Assembly (NCBI GenBank): GCA_934654585.1
Contig: CAKUGF010000009.1
Location: 1 to 64,000, forward strand
From: an uncultured Collinsella sp.
GTDB lineage: Bacteria > Actinomycetota > Coriobacteriia > Coriobacteriales > Coriobacteriaceae
DNA: 64,000 nucleotides
Direction: 5' to 3'
Of this stretch, positions 16,752 to 24,621 are shown piece after piece. The notes under the pieces are model-generated. The model was not told the origin of the DNA. It worked only from the letters and a program-made list of their open reading frames with translations, and ran no database searches. The position numbers and the translations under genes are program-made. Each line of letters opens with the position of its first letter. The first letter of the stretch is position 1.

Positions 16752-17857
16752 TTCGCCGTCAACTCATCAATTTCCAAAATCGCAGCGTCGATGTCCGCGT
16801 CGGATTGGGCGCGTTCGAGGAGCTGTCGCGCATGTTTGCCTCGGCGGTGGGTAAGCCCAAGCGCGCGATGGTGGTTTGGAGCGACGCTACATCCGAGCGT
16901 TTTGGCGAGGTCGTCGAGCATGCGCTGGTCGATGCCGGTTTTGCCGTGTCTCAGCTCATCCTCGAGGTTTCGCCAGCCGCCGCGACGCTGGCCGATGCCG
17001 ATACCGTTTTTGGCGCTCTATCTGCTAACGGTATTACCTGCGATGACCTTGTTGTCGCCGTCGGTGACGCGGCGACGTGCTCGGTCGTTTGCTGGTGTGC
17101 CAACCAGTGGTGCGGCCGCACCGAGTGTGCCCTGCTGCCGACGACGTTCGATGCCATGCTTACGGTCGCGACGACGATGGAGCCGCTTGTGGGCTCCGCG
17201 GTGAATGCGCTTCCCGCCATCGCGTTCCGTCCCGAGCCGGGCTTAGTCGTGTGCGACCTCGATCTTGTGCGCGAGGCCGACCCCGAGGAACTCAAGCGCG
17301 GATATACCGTGCTCGTGGGCACCATGCTTTCGAGCAGTAAATCTCGCTGGAACCAGTTCACCGAGACCGTCCCCGAGATTCTCGCGGGCGAGGAGGTCGC
17401 GCTCGTCAATGCCGTGCAGTGGTCCCAGACCGCTCGCAAAGACGTGCTGATGGCCACGAACCCGAGCGCCCGCCATGCGCTCGATTTTGGCAAGATTGGG
17501 GAGCGCACCCTGCGCGCCTGCCTGGGCGATGCCGCGGCGCAGGTCCCTGCCTACCAGCTGCTGTCCGAGGGCATGCGATTTGAGGCGCGCCTTGCCCACG
17601 ATGCCTGCGACTTCGATATCGATTACGTCTTTGAGGTCGACGATTGCCTGGAAGACTTCGGTATCGAGGAGCTTGCCTTTGACCTTGAGCCGGAGGCATT
17701 TATTGCCGAGTTCCGCAAGCAGCAATTTGCGCGCTCGAACCGTAGCATGTTGCCGCTGCCGGCGGCGCTTGGCGCCATTCGCCTGACGAACGTCGAGGAC
17801 GAGGTCCTCGAGCGCCACGCCCAGGCTTACTTGGCTTCTCGCAAAGAACTTCTCTAA
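16748..17857 (+). CDS. Degenerate 3-dehydroquinate synthase (AroB-like), catalytic residues missing
   Basis: The 369-residue protein lies exactly where aroB is expected and aligns with it by landmarks: an N-terminal beta strand, a nucleotide-binding half, LLPTTFDAML (normally PTTLLAQ), CDLDLV, and a helical C-terminal half. But the NAD-binding GGGVxGDLAGF has become AVGDAATCSVV, GGKTGVN has become VGSAVNA, the metal-binding Glu of AEVIK is gone (GYTVLVG), NxGHTxGHA has become LDFGKIGERTL, and HGEAV is absent. All three zinc ligands of dehydroquinate synthase are therefore missing. The frame is intact with normal local codon use, so it is maintained as a protein. It may be a repurposed member of the fold or a regulator; dehydroquinate synthase activity is unlikely. 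Confidence 0.7.
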   Translation: MIRRQLINFQNRSVDVRVGLGAFEELSRMFASAVGKPKRAMVVWSDATSERFGEVVEHALVDAGFAVSQLILEVSPAAATLADADTVFGALSANGITCDDLVVAVGDAATCSVVCWCANQWCGRTECALLPTTFDAMLTVATTMEPLVGSAVNALPAIAFRPEPGLVVCDLDLVREADPEELKRGYTVLVGTMLSSSKSRWNQFTETVPEILAGEEVALVNAVQWSQTARKDVLMATNPSARHALDFGKIGERTLRACLGDAAAQVPAYQLLSEGMRFEARLAHDACDFDIDYVFEVDDCLEDFGIEELAFDLEPEAFIAEFRKQQFARSNRSMLPLPAALGAIRLTNVEDEVLERHAQAYLASRKELL

Positions 17858-17863
17858 GTTTTA

Positions 17864-17957
17864 TTGACATCCATCGTCTTTCGTATCATGTTGGGGGACG
17901 GGTTTCCAATCGGTTGCGGATCGTGTGCGATTCAGTCGCTCGGTTGAGGCCCGTCCC
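17864..17957 (+). promoter_or_regulatory. Promoter-like TTGACA and structured leader before the M24 peptidase gene
   Basis: A perfect TTGACA is followed by TATCAT (spacing 14) or CATGTT (spacing 17), so the -10 box is uncertain. Then GGGACGGG and CCCGTCCC form an eight-base stem closing about 47 bases that hold a smaller GC-rich hairpin. The peptidase ATG is 33 bases after it. It could be a regulatory leader or a weak terminator of the aro pair. Confidence 0.45.
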
Positions 17958-17989
17958 GTCTTTATTGAGACAGCAAGAAAGGAATCTGC

Positions 17990-19120
17990 ATGTCTGAGTT
18001 TGCTGCCGGTCCTGCCGGTCGTATCGAGCGTGTCCGCGCCCTGATGGTCGAGCGCGGTTACGACGCTATCGTGGTGCGCGACGAGGCCAACCTTCGTTGG
18101 CTTACGGGCGTGAAGGGCGTTTTCGACTACACCTTCGAGTTCCCGCACGCTGCATTTATTACGGCCGACCAGTGCCTGTTCCATACCGACTCGCGCTACC
18201 TCAACAGCTTTGAGGAGAACACGCCCGCCGGCAGCCCCTGGGTCTATGACATGGACGAGGGAACTATTCCCGGTTGGGTCGCTGGTAAGATCGCGACCAA
18301 CAAGTGCCGCGTCTGCGCCGTCGAGGATGACATGCAGATCAACTTCTACCAGGGTATTCAGCGTGGTCTGGAGGACCGTTCCGTCGCCTGCATGTTGCCG
18401 CTGATGCATGACGACATCCGCAAGATGCGCGCCATCAAGGACGCCGAGGAGATCGAGCTCATGCGCCACGCGCAGTCGATCACCGATGCCGCCTTCCAGC
18501 ATATGCTCGGCTTTATTAAGCCCGGTATGACTGAAAAGCAGGTTCGCAACGAGCTCGAGAACTTTATGTTCGCCAACGGCGCCGACAGCCTGGCCTTCGG
18601 TTCCATCGTGGCGAGTGGTCCCAACACTGCCAACCCGCATGCCGTGCCGAGCGACCGTGTCATCGAGAAGGGCGACTTCGTCCTCATGGATTACGGCGCG
18701 GGCTACTGCGATTACCGCTCCGATATGACCCGTACCGTCGTGATGGGCGAGCCCACGCCCGAGCAGCTCGACCTGTACGCGCTCGTGCGCCGTACGCACG
18801 AGGAGTGCGTTGCCGCCATCCATCCGGGCGTCGAGGGCAACGACATTTTCAAGCTTTCCAAGAAGATCATCGGCGATGCCGGCTATGGCGATTACTACAA
18901 CCATGGTCTGGGCCACGGCGTCGGTATCGACATCCACGAGCTGCCCAACTTCAACCGCAGCAAGAACATCATCGAGGTCGGCTCGGTCATTACCATGGAG
19001 CCCGGCGTCTACCTGCCCGGCGTGGGCGGCGTGCGCCTGGAGGACTACGGTGTCGTCACCGAGAACGGCTACGAGCCCTTCACCAAGACCCCGCATGACC
19101 TTCACGTCATCGATTGCTAA
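17990..19120 (+). CDS. pepP: Xaa-Pro aminopeptidase / dipeptidase (M24 family)
   Basis: Metallopeptidase that removes residues next to proline. The 376 residues split into a creatinase-like N domain (about 1-145) and a pita-bread catalytic domain. Five metal ligands are seen: Asp in MDYGAGY, Asp in YRSDMTR, His in GLGHGVGIDIHE, Glu in TMEPGVY and Glu in VRLEDYG. AAAGGAA precedes the ATG. Placement directly before efp is common in Gram-positive bacteria (pepQ/ypdF-efp). The choice between PepP and PepQ cannot be made from sequence alone. Confidence 0.88.
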   Translation: MSEFAAGPAGRIERVRALMVERGYDAIVVRDEANLRWLTGVKGVFDYTFEFPHAAFITADQCLFHTDSRYLNSFEENTPAGSPWVYDMDEGTIPGWVAGKIATNKCRVCAVEDDMQINFYQGIQRGLEDRSVACMLPLMHDDIRKMRAIKDAEEIELMRHAQSITDAAFQHMLGFIKPGMTEKQVRNELENFMFANGADSLAFGSIVASGPNTANPHAVPSDRVIEKGDFVLMDYGAGYCDYRSDMTRTVVMGEPTPEQLDLYALVRRTHEECVAAIHPGVEGNDIFKLSKKIIGDAGYGDYYNHGLGHGVGIDIHELPNFNRSKNIIEVGSVITMEPGVYLPGVGGVRLEDYGVVTENGYEPFTKTPHDLHVIDC

Positions 19121-19128
19121 TACACCTC

Positions 19129-19160
19129 GGTAGATTTTAAGGTATGTCCCAAAAATCTAC
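19129..19160. repeat. Single copy of the GTAGATTTT-GGGAC palindromic unit
   Basis: GTAGATTTT and AAAATCTAC flank a 13-base loop holding ATGTCCC. 31 of 32 bases match the right half of the double element at 57236-57330. Confidence 0.75.
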
Positions 19161-19167
19161 TTTAGGG

Positions 19168-19211
19168 GCGGGGCGTCCGGAATGTTTCGGGCGCCCCGCG
19201 TTCTCTTTTTA
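19168..19211 (+). terminator. Intrinsic terminator after the M24 peptidase gene
   Basis: Twelve-base GC-rich stem GCGGGGCGTCCG / CGGGCGCCCCGC (one G-U pair), followed by GTTCTCTTTTT. Confidence 0.85.
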
Positions 19212-19241
19212 TGCGCTCGCTGCAGGCGCCGTCTGCAAGTG

Positions 19242-19247
19242 TATAAT
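19242..19247 (+). promoter_or_regulatory. Candidate -10 box for the efp operon
   Basis: A perfect TATAAT lies 57 bases before the efp ATG, downstream of a terminator. No good -35 box is at 17 bases; position and the terminator support a start here. Confidence 0.45.
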
Positions 19248-19304
19248 TTCGGTCGTATGTAATTTGGACGCTTGTGCGTTCTGCCCATAACAAGAAAGGT
19301 CGCT

Positions 19305-19868
19305 ATGCCTACCATTTCTACCGCCGACTTCAAGAACGGCCTCGGTCTTCGCATCAAGGACAAGGTCTACACCATCGTCGAGTTCCAGCATGTCAAGCCG
19401 GGCAAGGGCGGCGCGTTCGTGCGCTACAAGACCCGCGACATCAAGAGCGGCCGCGTCGTCGAGAACACCTGCAACGCCGGCACCAAGTTCGAGAGCGTCA
19501 TGCTCACCACCCGTGAGTTCCAGTACCTCTACAACGACGGCTCCGACTACATCTTCATGGACAACGAGTCCTACGAGCAGGTTCCCGTTCCCGAGGACAT
19601 GGTGGGCGAGAACTCCAAGTGGCTGCGTGAGAACGACACCTGCCAGCTGCTCTTCGCCGACGACGAGCTCATGGGCGTGACCCCGCCGATGTTCATCGAG
19701 ACCACCATCGTCCAGACCGACCCGGGCTTTAAGGGCGACACCGTCCAGGGCTCCACCAAGCCGGCCACCATCGACACCGGCGCTGTCATCCAGGTCCCCA
19801 TGTACCTCAACGAGGGCGAGGTCATCAAGGTTGACACCCGCGACGGCAAGTTCGTCTCCCGCGTCTAG
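19305..19868 (+). CDS. efp: Elongation factor P
   Basis: Relieves ribosome stalling at polyproline stretches. 187 residues with three OB-like domains, as usual. The tip loop reads VKPGKGGAF with Lys34, the position modified by lysylation, rhamnosylation (Arg) or 5-aminopentanol in other groups; a plain Lys is seen here and no epmA/epmB gene is in the window. The C-terminal signature YLNEGEVIKVDTRDGKFVSRV is present. GAAAGG sets the ATG; a longer frame upstream is not used. It opens the efp-asp23-nusB-xseB-tlyA-nadK-recN run, which has no gap over 30 bases. Confidence 0.97.
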   Translation: MPTISTADFKNGLGLRIKDKVYTIVEFQHVKPGKGGAFVRYKTRDIKSGRVVENTCNAGTKFESVMLTTREFQYLYNDGSDYIFMDNESYEQVPVPEDMVGENSKWLRENDTCQLLFADDELMGVTPPMFIETTIVQTDPGFKGDTVQGSTKPATIDTGAVIQVPMYLNEGEVIKVDTRDGKFVSRV

Positions 19869-19892
19869 CAACCAACTCTTCTAGGAGGACTC

Positions 19893-20255
19893 ATGCCCCA
19901 GGAAATCAAGATTGACGGCATCGGCATTTCGCCCGATGTTCTGACCGCCATCGTCTCGCGCGCCGTGTCGGATGTCGAGGGCATCGCCTCCGTTGGCGTC
20001 AAGGACCTTGCCACCAACCTTGTCTCCATGATGCTCTCGTCCAAGGCTCCGGCTTCCGAGCCGGCGGTCGAGGCCGAGGTCATCGGCGACAAGCTCGCAC
20101 TTACCGTGCGCGTCGTGGTGTTCTTTGGCTATCCGTTCAAGAAACTCGCCGAGGCCGTTCGCGCCGCCGTGGTCGCCGCCATCGATGCCCAGGTGGGCGT
20201 CGAGGTCGAGCGCGTTGACGTTTGCATCGACGGCCTCGTTTTCCCCAAGGAGTAA
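19893..20255 (+). CDS. Asp23/Gls24 family envelope stress response protein
   Basis: 120-residue protein of the Asp23 (alkaline shock) family, related to Bacillus YqhY and Staphylococcus Asp23. The pattern IDGIGISPDVLTAIVSRAVSDVEGI and later VEVERVDVCIDGLVF are typical. TAGGAGG precedes the ATG. YqhY in Bacillus is also found beside nusB and is linked to acetyl-CoA carboxylase control; whether this applies here is unknown. Confidence 0.88.
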   Translation: MPQEIKIDGIGISPDVLTAIVSRAVSDVEGIASVGVKDLATNLVSMMLSSKAPASEPAVEAEVIGDKLALTVRVVVFFGYPFKKLAEAVRAAVVAAIDAQVGVEVERVDVCIDGLVFPKE

Positions 20256-20258
20256 CCT

Positions 20259-20843
20259 TTGAGCCTTAAGGTTTATCGCGGGCGTACGCTTGCCCGCAGT
20301 CAGGCGCTGCAGCTGCTGTTCCAGGCCGAGGCCACGGACAGCCCGCTCGAGCGCGTCCTCGAGGGCGATTTCCTGATTTCGAAGGGTCCCCTCGACCCCT
20401 ATGCGCTGGAGCTTTGCCGCGGTGCCTACGAGCACATCGATCGCATTGACTGCGCCCTGCGCGCCGTTGCCAAGAACTGGGATCTTATGCGTATGCCCGG
20501 CGCCGATCGCAACCTGCTGCGTATCGCCGTCTACGAGATGCGCTTCCTCACCGACGAGGAGGTTTCGGACGCCATCGTGATCAACGAGGCCGTCGAGATC
20601 GCCAAGGCTTACGGTACCGACCAGTCCGCATCGTTTGTCAATGGCGTGCTGGGCAAGATCGCCCGCAGCGAGGAGCTGCCGGGCGAGGACCTGTACCAGG
20701 AGCTGCTGGCCGAGGATCGCGCTCGCGAGGAAGCTCAGGCTGCCGAGGCTGCCGCCAAGGTCGCTGCCGCTCAGGCAGCCGCCGGCGTGATTGCCGAGGA
20801 TGCGGACGCTGCAGAGGCCGACGCCGACTCCGTCGAGGAGTAG
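20259..20843 (+). CDS. nusB: Transcription antitermination factor NusB
   Basis: Binds boxA RNA with NusE (S10) to support rRNA antitermination. The first 150 residues form the NusB helical domain: RTLARSQALQLLFQAEA, PGADRNLLRIAVYEMRFL and INEAVEIAKAYGTDQSASFVNGVLGKI are diagnostic. The start is TTG, placed four bases after the previous stop. The last 40 residues are an Ala/Glu-rich acidic tail absent from short NusB proteins. Confidence 0.95.
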   Translation: MSLKVYRGRTLARSQALQLLFQAEATDSPLERVLEGDFLISKGPLDPYALELCRGAYEHIDRIDCALRAVAKNWDLMRMPGADRNLLRIAVYEMRFLTDEEVSDAIVINEAVEIAKAYGTDQSASFVNGVLGKIARSEELPGEDLYQELLAEDRAREEAQAAEAAAKVAAAQAAAGVIAEDADAAEADADSVEE

Positions 20844-20845
20844 CC

Positions 20846-21112
20846 ATGCCAGAGGGTTCCGTCCGCAACTTCGACGAGATCTCGGACCGCCTGGACCAGA
20901 TTATCGCTACCGTTCGCTCCAAGGATACGTCCCTGGAGCGTTCGCTCGATTTGTTTGACGAGGCGATTGAACTGGGTTCCCGCGCAGTCGACATGGTCGA
21001 CAAGTTTGAGCTGACGCCGCGTGAGGCCGATAAGCTCGAGCAGGAATACGATGAGGATGCGGCTAACGAATCCCAGGGTACGCAGGCTGCATCCCCGGAC
21101 ACGAATGGTTGA
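20846..21112 (+). CDS. xseB: Exodeoxyribonuclease VII small subunit
   Basis: 88-residue helical protein matching XseB: FDEISDRLDQIIATVRSKDTSLERSL then LFDEAIEL. With XseA it forms a single-strand exonuclease. Here the large subunit gene is not adjacent, although xseA normally lies directly upstream between nusB and xseB. The C terminus continues into a short acidic tail. The stop overlaps the tlyA start (TGATG). Confidence 0.85.
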   Translation: MPEGSVRNFDEISDRLDQIIATVRSKDTSLERSLDLFDEAIELGSRAVDMVDKFELTPREADKLEQEYDEDAANESQGTQAASPDTNG

Positions 21113-21924
21113 TGGCATTCATGAAACGCGTGCGTCTCGATGACGAACTGATTTCACAGGGCATCTGCGCCGATCGCGCGGATGCCCTTCGCACACTTAT
21201 GGCCGGCTTGGTCTCGAGCGGCGGCGAGCGCCTGACCTCGCCGGGGCTCAAGGTGGCGCCGGGCCTGCCGCTGCACGTTAAGGGGCGCATCCCCTACGTT
21301 GGGCGCGGCGGCCTTAAGCTCGAAGGCGCGCTCGATGCGTTTGACATCGACCCCACGGGCCTTGCCTGCCTGGATGTGGGCTGCTCTACCGGCGGCTTTA
21401 CCGATTGCCTGCTCAAGCGTGGTGCTGCTACGGTCGTTTCGGTCGACGTGGGCCGTGCCCAGTTTGATTGGTCGCTGCGCCAGGACGATCGCGTGACGCT
21501 CCATGAGCGCACGAACGTGACGCAGCTGCCCGAGCTTGGGTACGACAGCGCCATTGACCTGGCCGTGTGCGACGTTTCGTTTACGAGTATTTCAAATATC
21601 ATCGATGCGGTGTTGGCATGCCTGACGCCGACGGGATCGTTCTGCACGCTGGTAAAGCCCCAGTTTGAGGCTCCGGCGGCGTTGGTGGGCGAAGGTGGCA
21701 TCGTGACGGACCCCGCCGTGCGCGTCGACACGCTCGTGGCGGCAATCGAGCTCTTTGCCGCCAAGGGCCTGTTCCCGGTCGACGTGTGCGTGTCGCCCAT
21801 CCATGGCGCTAAGGGCAACGTCGAGTTTTTCCTGTACGGCACGAGATTTGCCGCCGGCGAGCGCTCTGATGATGAGCTGCATTCCCAGGTATCGGCTTTG
21901 AGCGAGAAAGCTGCAACGCTATGA
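21112..21924 (+). CDS. tlyA: TlyA family rRNA (cytidine-2'-O)-methyltransferase
   Basis: RNA 2'-O-methyltransferase, known in mycobacteria to modify C1409 of 16S and C1920 of 23S rRNA and to confer capreomycin sensitivity. The 270-residue protein has an N-terminal S4-like domain (RLDDELISQGICADRADALR) and an FtsJ-like fold with SAM-binding DVGCSTGGFTDC. The K-D-K-E catalytic tetrad can be placed at GGLKLEG, VCDVSF, LVKPQFE and NVEFFLYG. The ATG overlapping the xseB stop is chosen; TTG three bases before and ATG nine bases after are alternatives. Confidence 0.92.
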   Translation: MAFMKRVRLDDELISQGICADRADALRTLMAGLVSSGGERLTSPGLKVAPGLPLHVKGRIPYVGRGGLKLEGALDAFDIDPTGLACLDVGCSTGGFTDCLLKRGAATVVSVDVGRAQFDWSLRQDDRVTLHERTNVTQLPELGYDSAIDLAVCDVSFTSISNIIDAVLACLTPTGSFCTLVKPQFEAPAALVGEGGIVTDPAVRVDTLVAAIELFAAKGLFPVDVCVSPIHGAKGNVEFFLYGTRFAAGERSDDELHSQVSALSEKAATL

Positions 21925-22781
21925 AGGTCTTTCTGGTTCCCAACTACTACAAACAAGAGGCGGTCGAGAGCGGCTTGATGCTCGAGCTTTGGCTGACGCG
22001 TCAGGGCTATGAGGTCGCATGGGCGGCCGACCAGCGCTCCAAGATTCAGAGCACGCCCGATATTGATGGCGCCGACCTGGTCATCACGCTTGGTGGCGAC
22101 GGCACACTGCTGCGTGCTGCTCGTATTCTCAACTACCGCGAGATTCCTATTCTGGGACTTTCCTATGGTCACCTAGGCTTTTTGACGGCGGCGAGCCCCG
22201 AGGAGCGCGACATTTTGCAGGTCGTGAGCGACGCCCTGTCCGGTGAACTCCATGTGAGCCGCCGCGCTACGATTGCCGCGGATATCGTGTCCGTGCGCGA
22301 CGACGGGACCAAGGACGTCGTGCGTGCCTTTGCCCTCAACGATATGGCGCTCACGCGCGGGCCGCTTTCCGATATGGTTGAGTTCGACATTACCGTGTCT
22401 GGCCACCATATCGACCGCCTGCGCGGTGACGGCGTGGTCGTGTCCACGGCGACCGGTTCTACGGGCTATGCGCTCAGCGCCGGCGGCCCTATCGTGAGTC
22501 CCGATTACGCAGGCATGGTTTGCGTGCCCATCGCGCCGCACACCATTCAGGCTCGTGCCTTCTTGACCTCTCCGAGCGATGTCGTCGAGATCTTTATGTC
22601 CGATGACCGCCCGAGCGTGCCGGCTATCGCCATCGACGGGCAGTTCATTACCTGCGACGGCACCGTCGAGAGCGTGGCTGTGCGCCGCGGTCCCGGCGAT
22701 GTGCTGTTGCTCGACTACGGCCCCGAGAGCTTCTATAACTCGGTGAGCCGCGTATTCTACGGAGTCCGTCATGATCGATGA
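21921..22781 (+). CDS. nadK: NAD kinase
   Basis: Phosphorylates NAD to NADP with ATP or polyphosphate. 286 residues with the hallmark blocks LGGDGTLLRAAR, LNDMALTRG (family usually NE, here ND) and DGVVVSTATGSTGYALSAGGPI. The start overlaps tlyA by four bases and the end overlaps recN by eleven, so the three are cotranslated; tlyA-nadK-recN is a conserved order in many Gram-positive bacteria. Confidence 0.96.
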   Translation: MKVFLVPNYYKQEAVESGLMLELWLTRQGYEVAWAADQRSKIQSTPDIDGADLVITLGGDGTLLRAARILNYREIPILGLSYGHLGFLTAASPEERDILQVVSDALSGELHVSRRATIAADIVSVRDDGTKDVVRAFALNDMALTRGPLSDMVEFDITVSGHHIDRLRGDGVVVSTATGSTGYALSAGGPIVSPDYAGMVCVPIAPHTIQARAFLTSPSDVVEIFMSDDRPSVPAIAIDGQFITCDGTVESVAVRRGPGDVLLLDYGPESFYNSVSRVFYGVRHDR

Positions 22782-24399
22782 GCTGCAGGTTTCTAACATT
22801 GCGCTCATTCGCGAGGCAACGTTGGTACCGAGTGCCGGCCTGACCGTCCTAACTGGCGAGACTGGCGCCGGTAAGACCGCGCTGCTCTCGGCGCTCAAGC
22901 TCATCTTGGGCGAGCGTGCGGATTCGTCGACGGTCCGCGAAGGCGAGGCACTGGCGAGCGTTGAGGCGCGCCTGTTCGATGGCCCGCACGACGCCGAGGG
23001 TTTCACCGTGCAGCGCAGCCTTTCTGCCGAAGGCCGCAGCCGGGTAAAAATTGACGGGCGCATCGCCAGCGTGCGAGAGCTTTCTGAGCGTGTGGGCGCA
23101 ATGATGGACCTGTGCGGTCAGCACGAGCACCAGCGCTTGCTCGACCCGGCGCATCACGTCGCCATGGTCGATGCCTGGGCTGGGCGCTCGGCACTCGAGG
23201 CGCTCGATCGCTATCGCACTTGCTTTAAGGCATCGCGCGCGGCTGCCAAGGAGCTTCGCCGTGTGGAGGAGGCCTCGCGCGCACAGGGAAGTCGTGTCGA
23301 GGAGGCGCGTTTTGCGCTCGAGCGCATCGCCGAGGTCGATCCCAAGCCAGGCGAGTACGAGGAGCTCGAGGAGCTGCTGCCGCGCTCGGAGCATGCCGAG
23401 GTCCTGGTGGCCACGGCCAACGAGGCCCATGCATCGCTTGCTGCCGAAGGGGGAGCGCTCGATGCCGTGAACAGCGCCGTAGCCGAGCTTTCGCGCATGG
23501 CTACCGTCGACCGCAAGCTGGGCGACATTGCCGACGCGCTTTCGGACGCCTGCATATCGCTCGAGGATTGCGCCAATGAGCTGCGTGCCTATCGCGATGG
23601 CGTTGCCTTCGACCCGCGTGAGCTCGCTCGTATGCGCGATCGCTATGCCGACCTCAAAGGCTTGCTGCGCCAGTGGGGTCCCACCATGGACGACGTCTTT
23701 GCCATGCGTGATCGTTCACAAGAGCTGTTTTCGCTGGTAGATGATGGCGATGAGCAGATCAAGAAGGCGCGCGAAGCGCTTGGCGCGGCTGAGCGCGAAC
23801 TCTTCGCTGCTGCCAAGGCTCTCAAGCGTGCTCGCAACACGGCTGCCCCACGCTTTTGTCACGAGGTCGGTCGTCAAATGGCACGCTTGGAGATGGGCAG
23901 CGCTGAGCTCGTGTGGGAGTCGCGCGACCTTCCACGTGCCGAGTGGACGCCCGCGGGCCCTTCGAACTACGAGCTGCTGTATCGCAGTGGTGGCGGCCTG
24001 ACGCCGCGTCCTTTGCGCCGTATCGCCTCGGGCGGCGAGCTTAGCCGCGTCATGCTGGCGAGCAAAGTTGTTTTGGGTAACGCCGATGGTGTCGATACGC
24101 TCGTATTTGACGAGGTCGATGCCGGCGTGGGTGGCTCAACTGCCCGTGCGCTGGCCGGCGTGTTGGCCGATCTGGCCGCCACACATCAGGTGATTGTCGT
24201 TACTCACTTGGCCCAGGTTGCGGTTATGGCTGACAAACATTACGTGGTCAGCAAGGAGCCGGGCGACGTGCCCCAGACGCATCTGGACGAGGTGACTGGC
24301 GAGGCTCGAACCGCTGAGATCGCCCGTATGCTCAGCGGCGATCAATCGGAGGCCAGCCTGGCCCACGCCAAGCAGATGCTCGAAGAGGCGCAAGGGTAA
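22771..24399 (+). CDS. recN: DNA repair protein RecN
   Basis: SMC-like ATPase recruited to double-strand breaks. 542 residues: N-terminal Walker A TGETGAGKTALL, the FxLxG-type segment MMDLCGQHEHQ, a central coiled coil (about residues 145-360), the ABC signature ASGGELSRVML and Walker B LVFDEVDAGVGG. Full length. It ends the long efp operon; an intrinsic hairpin nested in a large inverted repeat follows about 100 bases later. Confidence 0.96.
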   Translation: MIDELQVSNIALIREATLVPSAGLTVLTGETGAGKTALLSALKLILGERADSSTVREGEALASVEARLFDGPHDAEGFTVQRSLSAEGRSRVKIDGRIASVRELSERVGAMMDLCGQHEHQRLLDPAHHVAMVDAWAGRSALEALDRYRTCFKASRAAAKELRRVEEASRAQGSRVEEARFALERIAEVDPKPGEYEELEELLPRSEHAEVLVATANEAHASLAAEGGALDAVNSAVAELSRMATVDRKLGDIADALSDACISLEDCANELRAYRDGVAFDPRELARMRDRYADLKGLLRQWGPTMDDVFAMRDRSQELFSLVDDGDEQIKKAREALGAAERELFAAAKALKRARNTAAPRFCHEVGRQMARLEMGSAELVWESRDLPRAEWTPAGPSNYELLYRSGGGLTPRPLRRIASGGELSRVMLASKVVLGNADGVDTLVFDEVDAGVGGSTARALAGVLADLAATHQVIVVTHLAQVAVMADKHYVVSKEPGDVPQTHLDEVTGEARTAEIARMLSGDQSEASLAHAKQMLEEAQG

Positions 24400-24433
24400 T
24401 TAAGCCCCACCACATGCTTGTTCGGAGCCGCCC

Positions 24434-24593
24434 GCCACGAAATGCGGCTATCTACTACGTTTAGTGGGGCACCGCCAACCATGCCAATATTGACAAAGAG
24501 AAAACCGCAGGTAGAACGCCTGCGGTTTTCTCTGTTTTGTGTCTATGGTTGGCCCCCACGGCTAAAACGTAGTAGATGGGCGGCTTTCGTGGC
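24434..24593. repeat. Large inverted repeat with a nested terminator hairpin
   Basis: Two 50-base arms pair with mismatches (left starts GCCACGAAATGC, right ends CTTTCGTGGC; shared core CTACTACGTTTTAG / CTAAAACGTAGTAG type). Inside them AGAGAAAACCGCAGG and CCTGCGGTTTTCTCT form a perfect 15-bp stem. It fills the gap between recN and the rpiR gene, which converge here, so it may end transcription in both directions. Confidence 0.8.
24497..24540 (+). terminator. Bidirectional terminator between recN and the RpiR gene
   Basis: The perfect 15-bp stem has an A-rich 5' flank and a T-rich 3' flank (TTTTCTCTGTTTTG), so it fits terminators on both strands of the convergent genes. Confidence 0.75.
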
Positions 24594-24621
24594 AGCAGCC
24601 TCAAGGAGCTTGTCACATTGC

